Positions 22,938-32,722 of a stretch of DNA of 64,000 nucleotides are shown here, one piece after another. Source of the stretch: Pyronema omphalodes. Its lineage: Eukaryota > Ascomycota > Pezizomycetes > Pezizales > Pyronemataceae. The stretch is taken from assembly GCA_024516155.1 (NCBI GenBank), contig JAJJXM010000035.1:434001-498000 (forward strand). Reading direction: 5' to 3'. A program made the translations under genes and the position numbers. Each line of letters opens with the position of its first letter. Position 1 is the stretch's first letter. The notes under the pieces are model-generated. The model saw only the letters and a list, made by a program, of their open reading frames with translations. It searched no databases and was not told where the DNA came from.

Positions 22938-25321
22938 AGCCGCGTTGCCTTGTGTTATGTTGAAGGGGCATATGATGTTGTTATTGATTGGTTCAGGAAT
23001 TGAAGAATTGAAGAGTTGAAGGATTGGGAGAAAGACGATTGGCTTCGTTGGGGAGGTTTTATGGGATTTAGTGGTTGTGATTTTTCTGATTCGTGATTTG
23101 TGTGATGTATGGTGCGTGATATGCGGTGTGCAGTGTGGTGTGTACTGTGAATACTCGGCGAAAGGGTGAATGCGTAGCATCGTAGAATCGTAGCATCGTA
23201 AATGACGGAAAAATATCATCGAAGTGATTGACAAAATCAAAATCATTGACATACCAGAGATATCAATAACTCATGAATGAACGGTGTACCAGTCCTGATA
23301 CTGGACGTGTGCTGCTGGCCGTGTGCTTCTGACCGTGTGCTGCTGATGGTATTCTGCTGTTTGCTGGCTGCAGGCTGCTGTTCGCTGTGTCCTCATCTTT
23401 GACTTTTATTTCATAGTTGTCGTGAAGTGGGATGTAGTGATACCTGATGATGCCATGTACCATGTTCGCTGGTTATTTCAGATATCTGTTTTGAGCAGAA
23501 CTGGGACTACAGTTGTCAAAAATATGTAATGCTGGATAATCGACAAAAGGTGGGGTGCGGTGCGAGGTTTGTGTTGGGTGTTTTGGATTGCTGCTTGAGA
23601 TTATTGGGGGTTTTAGGTTCGGTTTCTGACAGTTAGGTTCCGAGTTCCAACTAACATAAACGTTCCACCCTCGATACAGATAATGAGAAGTTATCAAATC
23701 CACCTCGATATACACTCCTCCAGCCCGCGCGTCCTACCGGTTGATAAACAACACTTACTTTACGCTAACTACACCAGGTATCGGCCTTCTTCTTTGTCTT
23801 TGTCTTAGTATTGGCGTTGAGATATGGATCATGGCTTTGGGTTGAAGTTTGAGTTTCAGTTCCTGCGTCCCGGTGTGGATCTGTGTGTGAATGTGAATGT
23901 GGGTGTGGGTGTGGGTGTGGTGGAAGACAGACGGTGAAGGGATACGGGAATGGTCGGTGTTGAATGTGGACTATCGCCAAGGAAATTTCGATTCTGAGAA
24001 AGGAACTCAGAGATACTTGGGCTGCATGTACTTTAGGTGACAAGATACTATCGATGTCAAGGCAGTACCACGAAGGGTGGGAGATAGGTGACGTTGGAAG
24101 GTGGGAGACTATGGGGCTTCAGGATGCCTGAGAGAGGCAGCAAGTGACACTCAATGATGCGTGCTGCCGGAAAAGAAGTGGCGAGGGTCCGGGGAAGAGG
24201 GCAAGTATAGAATGGGGCTGAAGGAAGGAAGTTGGGATTGACTGGTTATGGATAGGAAAGATGCTGCTGTATCAAGAGAGACTGGATTGCGGAATAAATA
24301 TGAGTGATGACTGGATTGTTCCTGACTTTTTATATGCTTCTAGGGCCTCGGGACTATGAGAAAACCTGTGAACAGCCGGTGATGTCATCCTGATATCCGC
24401 CGTGCGTTTCCTCAGCCTCTTCCGTTCTCAGCTTGCCGTAGTTACCGGAAGAAATGCCAGAAAACATACGTATGTATCAGTCAACAAAATTGCATAAATC
24501 AATGAACAAAATAACACATGCCCATAATTCATGATGTTGTTATGGTACAACTGGATTCCCTCATCCATCCAGAACATATAAGAAAAAACAGGACATGAAT
24601 TATGTATCATAACTGAAAGATGTAGGAAAGATCAAGAATTAGTGAAAGATGACTACCATAGACGAGAAATAACGATCACAATGGAGATGGAGATCCGGGA
24701 TTGCAACAGATAGCAAGGGCTTTGTCGCTGGAAGCAGGATCATGCAGAATTGTAGCAACACTGCTGTGGCGGTGGCGCAGCATGTCAATGGGCGAATGGT
24801 GTGCAACGGTTATGCAGAGGAAAGACATGGCGAAACACATGACACAACAACAGTAAGAAGACACAGTGGAACTGGCTTGAATATCCTGTTTGGAGAATCA
24901 GGTAAACTCCTCCAGGCCTCATTTGAACGTGCATGAACCGCTCGTCACTCGTACGCAGCTCTGTAACCCCTTGAACTTTGGTCAGGTATTCTCTGTATCT
25001 CTGTGAGCGTGGGACAGCATGATCCACTGTCACAACGCTCCCGTGACATGCTGCTGGCCTCCGCCGACACCGCCGCAGGTAGACTCGCTGTTACCATCGC
25101 CCTAGCAACCTGCTACACGATCATGAAATGATAGGGTTAGGGCACGGGGCTGGGCCCCTTGCAAGGATCACGAATGTACCATTTTTCTTCCCCACGTGAG
25201 CGTGCCTTACAAGAAATCAGTATGTGTTTGGCTATTATTGGAAGTATTTGCATTTTATGTTGGAACTATTTCTTGTCATGTATTTTCTGCTGTTATTGGG
25301 TTTAGGGATCACGGCTCTTAC

Positions 25322-25720
25322 TGTCACGGCCTAACCTCGTCAGCTGGGTAACCTACGGTAGAAGCCGACGGCATCGGCATCAGCAGCCCTCAGCGCCCAC
25401 CCAGCGGCCAGGTAACCAACAACGCATGCTGACGCCGTCGGCATCGATAACCCTCGGTGCGAACACCGGGGGTTACCCTCTACGAATAAGGGCAGTGTCG
25501 TAAAGGTTTGTGGGTTTTTCGGGAATTGCCGAGGAACAGCAGCAGTCACGGTATCTGTTCACGATGGAAATAGGAAATAGTTAGTTAGATTTAGATCATG
25601 TATATATTTATTGTAGATAGCGACGTTGCATGAGATCTTCACGCAACATCTTGTATTTACAGACTCTAATCACATTACTCGTCAAACTCCATCGCTTGCT
25701 ATCACTCGTCCCCTGTAACA
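25322..25720 (+). repeat. 5' LTR of gypsy-A
   Basis: 399 bp, beginning TGTCACGGCC and ending CCTGTAACA, immediately before the gag leader. A TATATATTTATTGTAG stretch near 25601-25616 may be the promoter. It contains an inverted pair of GCCGACGGCATCG / GCCGTCGGCATCG (25373-25446). Assigned by position, TG...CA ends and similarity of the first 9 bp to the other LTRs. Confidence 0.65.
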
Positions 25721-26291
25721 CTTGTCCAGCCCAGTCCGAGTCCTGTCCAGCCCTGCCGGGCTTACCTCGTCCTGTCCACCCTGCCGTCCCCGTCCTCCTC
25801 GTCCCTGCCTCGTCCAGCCCGCACCGAGATGCCTGGAGCGCCGTCGGTCCTGCCCCCCACCGTTACACTATGTTGCATCGAAATTCCTCCCCCGACTTGC
25901 TATGTCCAACCCCACCGCAGAAGGTCCTCTGGTCATTGTGAGGATTCGCACCAAGCACGCCCACGCCATCAAGGCCCTGGCCTTCACCTCCGTCGACTCG
26001 CTCGACCCGAACTCCACCCAAGCCACCCTTGAGGGGGCAATCAACCTCCCTCGAGCGCTGAACTCTAGCGAGAACCTAACCGAAAGGTTGTCCGCTCTCA
26101 CCGCCAAAATTGAAGACATCTCTCTTGATTGTGACGCGGCTATCGCCGACCAAAACTCCCTTTCGACCCGAGTATTCCAGCTGGAGGCCCCGCTCTCGCC
26201 AAGCTTATCTCTGGCCAATGTAGCCTATCCACCTCCACTTCGGCTCCTCGAAAAACCCAACCCGATCCCAAACCGTTTACGGGAGAAGAAC

Positions 26292-26305
26292 CCAGCATAT
26301 TACGT
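26292..26305 (+). repeat. Left 14-bp target-site duplication of ORF1-only copy A
   Basis: CCAGCATATTACGT, repeated exactly at 28308-28321 after the tail of the inserted element. Confidence 0.85.
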
Positions 26306-26503
26306 AACACCACACGGCAACGGCGACCCCCCCCGTGCATTCTCAACGACGAGCACCGAAACCCCCGGTTTTCTCATCGGATTCAGATTTGCTGCACCCT
26401 GTTACGTTATTCTCTGAATTTTCAGGGAATTGTACATTGTTTTTGTTGACTTTTGTCACAAAATCAGAGTTTTCACGTGTTTTGGCTTACCCCACCTCAC
26501 GAA

Positions 26504-27959
26504 ATGTCGCCAAAACAACGACAGAAGAACGCCCAACGATCGAAACGGTCTGGGAACGCGTACAATGTTCTAGCCGACCTTCCTCATGATGGATCGGATC
26601 CTACTTTTGATGGAAGAGATGGAAAAGTTGATGAAGTTGATGGAGACTTCACTGGCCAGCCCATCCAGAGCGTGGTCTTGGCAGGATCACCAGTTCCTTC
26701 GGCTTCAACACACCAGCAGCAAGCGACACCTGTGCACAACCGCTTCAGAGACTTTCGCCGCAATCTGGTTACTGCTATGCGGGATGCTGTCAAAAAAGAC
26801 GACAACGATAGCAGCTTGAGCGCCCTATTCTGTGAACATGAACCCCTTTTCACAGGAGCAAGCTTCCTGGGGATACAACGGATCCACCGGGACACACAGC
26901 GACGCTTCAATACCCTCGATGACACCATACGCAACAACAGTGATAAGATGCGCCACAGATTCGACGTCATGATGACGAAATTCAACATTCTGCTCGGCCA
27001 AAAACACGAAGCTGCGCGCAGCATACAACTCTACACAGGCGGAAACAGCAGCTCACAAGGCTGCTGTGGACGCCCTGATGAAGAAAATGGACGAACAGCA
27101 ACAAGTCATTTTGGCGCCCCCCTCACCGAACCTCACGGCCTCTTCCTCAGCGATGGAAGAGATGACTATGCAACTGTCCGTCGTCCAACATGATATTCAG
27201 GATGTCCTGGACGCTGGTCGCAACCCTCCTGGCAAGAGAAAGCGAAAGGGAAGCGACCAGAACACCGAACCCACCCCACCGACGACCAGAGTCCCGGTCA
27301 ACCACAAACCGAGAGCTGCATCACCGGTACGAAGCCTGATGCACTCGAAAGATGCGACTACCGCCGCCCAGGACAAGCTTGATGCCCTCAAGACCATGTC
27401 CCCCCTACCTCTCCTTGCAATCACTTCGACCGAAGCGACACCGGAATCTCACCCTGCCGGTTCATCTGCTCAGGACACACCTGTACCTGACGCCCCACGC
27501 ACTGCCCCTGCTGAGACCAACGGATGGAAGACTGTGGAGGCGAAGGCTACACAGAGGAAGAAGCAGATAGCGAAGGAGAGGACACCTACGGCAGCGACAC
27601 CCAGCAAGACCCCTACATTAAAGAATGGTGGCCGGGGAAAGAATACCCACCAACCCAGAACGACAACCCCCTCTGCACAGAAGACTTGGGCAGAAGTCGT
27701 CAAGAGCGGAGGCATCAACGTCCAGATTGTGCTTGGGAATGGCAATCTTGGACTGACAACACCACCGACAAGAAGGGGAGAGAGGCGAGGGAGCGCAGCG
27801 AGAAGGCTGAGGAAGAATGAAGGAGAAGGGGAGAGAGGGGAGGCGAAGAGGGGCAGCGCAGGCCCGGGTGTCTCAACGGGCAAAGAGTCAGGAGACACCA
27901 GCGGAGGAGTTGAAAGAGGGGAGGAGAGTGGGGGCATGGGTGGCCTGGCGACTGTTTAA
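26504..27959 (+). pseudogene. ORF1 protein of the ORF1-only element, one frameshift
   Basis: Starts MSPKQRQKNAQ at 26504. The frame shifts by one base near 27005-27012 (GGCCAAAAACACG here, GACAAAAAAACG in the copy at 62188-64000) and continues in the frame that ends at 27959. The intact product would be about 484 residues: an acidic N-terminus, a predicted coiled-coil middle (heptad-like, about 27000-27110), a Pro/Thr/Lys-rich linker, a WAEVVKSGGINVQIVLG block, and an Arg/Gly/Glu-rich tail encoded by a polypurine tract. The WAEVV block resembles ORF1 proteins of Tad1-like LINEs, likely RNA binding (inference). No zinc knuckle is present, unlike LINE-1 and LINE-3 ORF1. Confidence 0.65.
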
Positions 27960-28283
27960 CTTTGCTTTGGTTTTTTAGTTTTGCTTTGTGGAGGAAATAA
28001 AGGCGGAAAAATGGTTAAAAATGGGAGGGGAAGGGAGAAGGAAAGGGAGGAACCCGGGGAGGTAGCCTCTGCGCAGACAAGTCGCCCGGAACTATTTTTG
28101 ACGCGGTCGGACAACAAACCCCCATCAGTCTAAGTGAGGACAGACCCCACAACAATGCCGCACAGGGAAGAGGAAAAGGGCAGAGGTGGAGACAGACGTT
28201 TTTGCTTTTGCGTTTCCTTTTCTTTCTTTCTTTGTATTTATCTGTCTCTTGTGATAACCCTCAGGTTGCAAACAAGTAATGAA

Positions 28284-28307
28284 TAAACAAACAAACAAAC
28301 AAACAAA
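28284..28307 (+). repeat. (AAAC)6 3' tail of ORF1-only copy A
   Basis: Simple AAAC tail directly before the right target duplication, in the position of the poly(A) of a non-LTR element. Confidence 0.85.
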
Positions 28308-28321
28308 CCAGCATATTACGT
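28308..28321 (+). repeat. Right 14-bp target-site duplication of ORF1-only copy A
   Basis: CCAGCATATTACGT, identical to 26292-26305; gypsy-A gag resumes after it. Confidence 0.85.
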
Positions 28322-29179
28322 TCTTTTCTCACCATGCTGCCGTTGTGACTCATCGACCGCCCTGGAGAGTTCCACGACAAGCAGGCTAATCCTTGATACT
28401 CGTTCTCCCGCTTGGATGGTCCTGCTCTGGAGGAAACGCTTCACCTGGAGGAAAACGACAATGTCAACTTGCAAACCTTCGGGGACTTTGTCTCCACCCT
28501 CGAAGAATCCTGCGGAGACCCTGACAGTATCAACACCACAGAACGGGCCATCGCCAAACTTCGTCAAGGAAACTTGGGCTTCGTGACATATCACGCAGAG
28601 TTTTGACATCTCGCCGCCGCTCTCAACTGCAACAATGCTGCCAAGAGAGCAGCGTTCCATGAAGGGCTTTGCGAGGAACTAAAAGTCATTTTAAGTACTC
28701 AGTACCCCGGAAGACTGGAACGAATATGTGGCCCACATCAAATGAAGGGACCAGCAGTTCCGTGCCTGAAAGGCCGAAATTGTTCGGGCTCCTCTCACCA
28801 CGAAGACGGCGGTCCCCAACACCCACCCCCGAAATTCCCTCCCCACGCCTTCCCACAGTCGCCCACACCCCACCAGCAGCGGAAGCAGCCACTTCTGGCC
28901 CGCCCCAATGGACCTATTGGCGACCCGTCGCCGCCTGTCCCCCGAAGAACGCCAGAAAAGAATCAACGAAACTCGCTGCCTCTACTATGGCGGTCTCAAC
29001 CCCATGGCTCTGGATTGTCCCAACCGCCCCAAGATCCCCAACGGACCCTTATGAGCCGCTACGCCGGAGATGAAGGATCTCGCGGACGACAAAGGAAGGG
29101 ACAGCTCTGAGTCGGGAAATCCTTAAGTCAGGACAAGCAGGATGGGTCTCTTCCTCGTGCTTACGCTCACAGTTCCTCT

Positions 29180-30377
29180 ATGTCAGCTGGAATATTATCC
29201 ATTTCGAGCACTGCTTTGAGAAATATCGCCAACGAACAAGGTTCCTTGGACGGAAAACACCTTGCCGTGACGTGCAACCTGTCCAACGGCCACCAAACAA
29301 TACTCACCCATGCCCTCATCGATTGTGGAGCAACAGGCTTCGCCTTCATTGACCTATCGTTCGCCAAGCAGCATCAACTGCCCCTACGCCCTCTACAAAC
29401 ACCCCGAACCCTGGATGTCATAGACGGCAGGAAGATATCCTCCGGGAATATCACCCACCTGTCAGAAGTCTACCTGGACGTACAAGGGCATCATGAAAGG
29501 AACCCCATGTTCGTGACTAAGCTGAGGCTATATCCCATCTTCCTTGACATAACTTGGCTAAAACACCACGATGTGGTGTTCCGTTTTGCCTCCAATGTTG
29601 TCACATTCTGTTCCCAGTACTGCCTCACACACTGCATTGACAACGCAGTCACCATCCGAGGAACGAGTGAAGACCCCTCCGACAACTTTTTCAAACCCGC
29701 AATCAAACTCCTCATGTCGTCTGAACCGGAACAGCCATTCGAGGACCTGCCGAGTGCAGTCCCGATGGAATACCACGATTTCCTCCACCTGTTCTCCGAA
29801 ACCGAGGCCAACAAACTGCCTCCCCATTGCCCTTACGACCAACAAATCCCCCTCCCGCCCGGCTTCTCGCCACCCTTCGGTCCCATTTATCCCCTCATGA
29901 GGACCAAGATGTCCGTGCTGAAAGACTGGATAGGCACAAACCTTGCCAAGGGGTATATTAGATCCTCCTCCTCCTCGGCTGGGGCACCCATCCTTTTTGT
30001 GAAGAAAGGAGACGGCTCCCTCTGCCTTTGCGGCGACTATGGTGGCCGTAAAGAAGGCACAATAAAGAATCGCTACCCGCTCCCCCTCCTACACGAAACC
30101 CTCCTCCGTCTCCAGAAAGCGAAATACTACATTCAGCTGGATAACCAAGGGGCGTACAACCTGGTCCGCATGGCCGAAGGCGAAGAGTGGAAAACAGCAT
30201 GCCGTACGCCATACGGATCGTTCAAATCTCTTGTAGTGCCTTTCGGACTCACGAACGCCCCCGCAAGCTTCCAGCACTTTATCAACGATATCCACCAGCC
30301 CTACCTGAAGGTCTTCGTCACTGCTTATCTCGACGAGATCCTGATTCACAGCGATAATTTGGAGGACCTGTGCGAAA
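29180..30377 (+). pseudogene. pol of gypsy-A: protease and partial reverse transcriptase
   Basis: The aspartic protease motif is intact (ALIDCGATGFAFID). The RT fingers and palm follow: KGYIRSSSSSAGAPILFVKK, NRYPLPLL, then GSFKSLVVPFGLTNAPASFQ. The catalytic box reads YLDE-ILIHSD instead of YLDD, so the second active-site Asp is Glu; LCLCGDYGG replaces the usual LRLCVDYR. The frame is open but stops being gypsy at 30377, where LINE-1 begins. RT thumb, RNase H and integrase are lost. Enzymatically dead RT is likely; the protease could fold. Confidence 0.8.
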
Positions 30378-31640
30378 GAGAGTTTTCTGTCAACGTAAAT
30401 GCCTATCCATCGTACTACGTCTGTTTTTCCTCCTCTTGTGCCTGGGGTCACCACCGTGCCGTTCGGAAGGCGAACGTTCACTGCTGCGGTGAGGTTGTTG
30501 GTGCGTGAGCGGAGGAAGTGTAGCAGCTCTGACTTGGAGTTGTCGAAGGCCACTGCGTTCTGTTGTGCCCATGGAAAGGCGGTTTGGGCGGCGGATTCAA
30601 GTTCCCTGGGGTTCTCTTCCCTAGAGCGTCCGTATGCTACAAGTGCAACGTCGTCTATGTAGCTGGGGGTCCACAGCGTGGGGTGGGCGGCTTGTAGTGT
30701 GTCGAAGAGGGGACGGAGGTAAATAAGGAAGACGATTGGTGACGCCGGGGAACCCTGAGGGATGCCGGTGCGGATAGGTCGTTGGGTGTCCGTTCTACCG
30801 TCGAACGAGAGGGCAGTCGAGTGGTCGTTAGGGAAGGATGAGCAGCACGCGGTTACTGCTTGCGGGCAGCCTAACGTACGCATCGTCTTAAGTAGTCGTT
30901 CTGAGGAGACATTGTCAAATGCGCCTCGCACATCTAGAAATAAGGCGGAGGTAATTAGGCGACGCTTCGCATTTGCTTCTACCTCGTGCGTTAGTGCGAT
31001 CGGAGCGTCGATAGCCGAGTGTTTAGGGCGCCCGCCTATCTGGTATGCATGTAAGATGTTGTGTGACTCTGCCATAAGGCTGAGTCGCGTCGCCATCAAC
31101 TTTTCTAGAACCTTTCCCATGCAGTTCAGCAGGGCGATGGGTCGGTATGCTTTTACCGCGCTATAATCTGGCTTGTTGGGCTTCGGGATGACCACCGTGG
31201 TAGCTTCTCGCCAGCACTCCGGATGGTGACCTTTTTTGCCGAATGTCGAGTATAGTGCATCGAACGCCTTGGGGATCTCGTCGCATGCTTTTCTAAGGCA
31301 TGCGAATGTGATGGTGTCGAGGCCTGGTGCTTTTTTCGCGTAGGAGGTGAATATAGCGGTGCGGATCTCATTACGGGTGAAGGTGTTCCAGGGGAGTTCG
31401 GGGGATGAGCCGGGGGTGTGAGTGGGTGGGGTGGTCAGGGGGTGTGGGAACAGCGCCTGGACTGCGGCTACCTTGCTCTCAAAGTCAATGCAGAGTTTTT
31501 CCGTTCCTCCTACCTGGGTTTTGACCGGTGGGGTCAGTTGGGTGCGGCGTGGGTTGGTGTAGCGGAATGCCATCCATATATCCGGGCCTTCCACCGCGGC
31601 GAGGTACTCTTTCCACAGTGAGTCTTTTGCGTGACGCACC
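30378..31640 (-). pseudogene. LINE-1 ORF2: reverse transcriptase domain, 3'-truncated
   Basis: The long open frame carries RT motifs in order: AYRPIALLNCMGKVLEKLMA, LFLDVRGAFDNV, GIPQGSPASPIVFLIYLRPL and the catalytic SYIDDVALV (both Asp present). It ends WIGIYVDRKLSF at the junction. The frame stays open beyond the junction into antisense gypsy-A (to 30089), but that part is not LINE protein. The RT core appears intact in sequence, yet without the 3' half it is not a usable element. Confidence 0.8.
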
Positions 31641-32722
31641 GTTCAGTAGTGGGAGTTGCGGAGGCCTTTGTATTCCTCGTGGTGGGTGGGGTGTCTGGAG
31701 AGCTTCCACCTGTGTCTGGCGTTGGTCATCTCGCGGCGAGTGTTGCGGATTTCCTTTGTCCACCCACCGTTTAGAGCGTGGGGTGGGGGTGAGGGTCGGG
31801 GTGGCTTTTGTCGCAGCATTCTGTATGGAGTCACGGACCAGGGCAGCCCACTCGTGGATGTTGCTGGCAGCGGGGTTGTTTTGAAGGTGCATCCAGTACG
31901 GGTGGTTGGCTCCCGCGAGGGACAGGAGTTCTTCGGTGAACGAGTCCCAGTCTGTCTTGCGCCAATTCAAACGGGGAGCTGTGGGGGGGGCTTCTGTGTC
32001 ATCTGGATGCAGAGAGTTTAGCTGAAATCGGATGACTTCATGATCTGAACCTGTAGCTATTCCATCGTCGACGTGCCAGTTTGTTACTTCGCGTGCTATC
32101 AACGGGGAGGCCAGGGTGAGGTCCAGAACCGATGAGCCAGAGCCTTCTTTGTAGCGGTGGGTCGGTAAGTCCAGGACATTCACCAACTGCCAATCGTGTG
32201 TGTCCAGCAGCTCTACCAGTTCGTCCGCTCGTGTCGTCCTGCGTGCATCAGAGTTCCAGAGGGAGTGGTGGGCATTGAGGTCGCCGGTGATGACGCAGCG
32301 ACGCGGGAGGGCAAGGGGGGTGAGTGCACGGGGGATTGTGTATGCTTTTGTAACGGGGTCGCGCTCATTACAGATGTTTACGAGATAGAAGGAGGGGATG
32401 AGGTCGGTGCTGACCTCCAGGATTTGTAGATCGGGGTCTCCACTGATATCCGGTCTGGGGGTGACTCGGATATGGGGGTTGATTCGGGAGACGTACGCTG
32501 CGGTACGGTTGACCTTGTGCTGGCCACGGGGGAGGGAAGGAGTAAAAGGAAATCGGGATTTGTAATAGCAAACCTAGGGTCTTGGACATTTACCTCTTGA
32601 ACAAGGATGATGTCGGTGTTGACATTAGCTGTGTTTAGCAGCGTTGCGAGGGCGGTGGTGCTGCGATTCAGATTATGAGTTGTGATTTGGAGGGTCGCCA
32701 CTGATGAGTTGAAGCTATTCAT
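31485..32722 (-). pseudogene. LINE-1 ORF2: AP-like endonuclease domain
   Basis: The ATG at 32722 overlaps the ORF1 stop (GATGAATAG). The product has an APE-type endonuclease start (THNLNRS, DIILVQEVN) and continues with VLDLTLASPLI and the conserved GSDHEVIRF (SDH motif), then a link to RT. Two or more frameshifts lie around 32380-32550 and 31630-31660. In intact elements this nuclease nicks target DNA to prime reverse transcription. Confidence 0.7.

Larger units (their letters stand above)
21614..25316. other. 3' flank and gene-poor stretch with simple repeats
   Basis: After the phosphatase stop come heptamer and decamer tandem repeats (21770-21965), a T-rich stretch (21980-22290), GTTTT/GATTTT repeats (22740-22880) and GTGTGGGT repeats near 23885-23920. 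The 23300-23400 segment repeats GCTGCTG / GACCGTGTGC. A TAGGGTTAGGG-like motif occurs at 25130-25140 beside the gypsy-A LTR. No gene, tRNA or transposon end was recognised. Confidence 0.45.
26306..28307 (+). mobile_element. ORF1-only non-LTR retroelement, copy A (2.0 kb)
   Basis: A complete insertion of 2002 bp within gypsy-A gag, flanked by an exact 14-bp duplication and ending in an (AAAC)n tail. These are hallmarks of target-primed reverse transcription. It contains a ~200-nt leader, one ORF (26504-27959, with one frameshift) and a ~310-nt 3' UTR. It has no endonuclease, RT or RNase H, and no gap where ORF2 could have been deleted in this copy alone. A second copy (62188-64000, minus) has the same ORF-to-tail arrangement, and 61507-61824 has the same 3' UTR and tail. 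So this is a family, presumably moved in trans by the RT of another LINE. HeT-A of Drosophila (gag only) is a known analogue. Confidence 0.75.
25902..29110 (+). pseudogene. gag of gypsy-A, interrupted
   Basis: The frame starts MSNPTAEG at 25902 and runs to 26305, where an ORF1-only element is inserted. It resumes at 28322, so the coding part is 25902-26305 plus 28322-29110. The second part includes LEENDNVNLQTFGDFV and ERAIAKLRQGN, typical of the gypsy capsid C-terminal region, then a stop in YHAEF. Near 28973-29014 a degenerate zinc knuckle reads CLYYGGLNPMALDC. Compared with CLYCGGLGHMAASC in gypsy-C, the second Cys is Tyr and the His is Pro. Several frameshifts are present. The protein would have formed the virus-like particle; this copy cannot. 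Confidence 0.7.
25322..30377 (+). mobile_element. Gypsy-A: 3'-truncated Ty3/gypsy LTR retrotransposon, interrupted
   Basis: It consists of a 5' LTR (25322-25720), gag (25902-29110, split by an ORF1-only element) and pol up to the RT palm (29180-30377). It is then joined directly to LINE-1 in opposite orientation. RNase H, integrase, chromodomain and the 3' LTR are missing from the window. The LTR starts TGTCACGGC, like gypsy-B and gypsy-C (read in element orientation). Only the left flank CTTAC of a target duplication is visible. The element is dead by truncation and by altered catalytic residues. Confidence 0.8.

Noticed and set aside
1..25321. tRNA or rRNA genes
   Set aside because: No GTTCRANYC T-arm with a matching acceptor stem was found by eye; a covariance-model scan would be decisive.
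25373..25446. Structured RNA from GCCGACGGCATCG / GCCGTCGGCATCG inverted pair
   Set aside because: Lies inside the gypsy-A LTR; no support for a separate RNA gene.
27470..27937. Pro-rich minus-strand frame over ORF1 of copy A
   Set aside because: Shadow of the polypurine-coded ORF1; the same shadow appears in copies C and D.
30089..30377. Continuation of the LINE-1 RT frame past the junction
   Set aside because: The DNA is antisense gypsy-A RT; the frame is open by chance.
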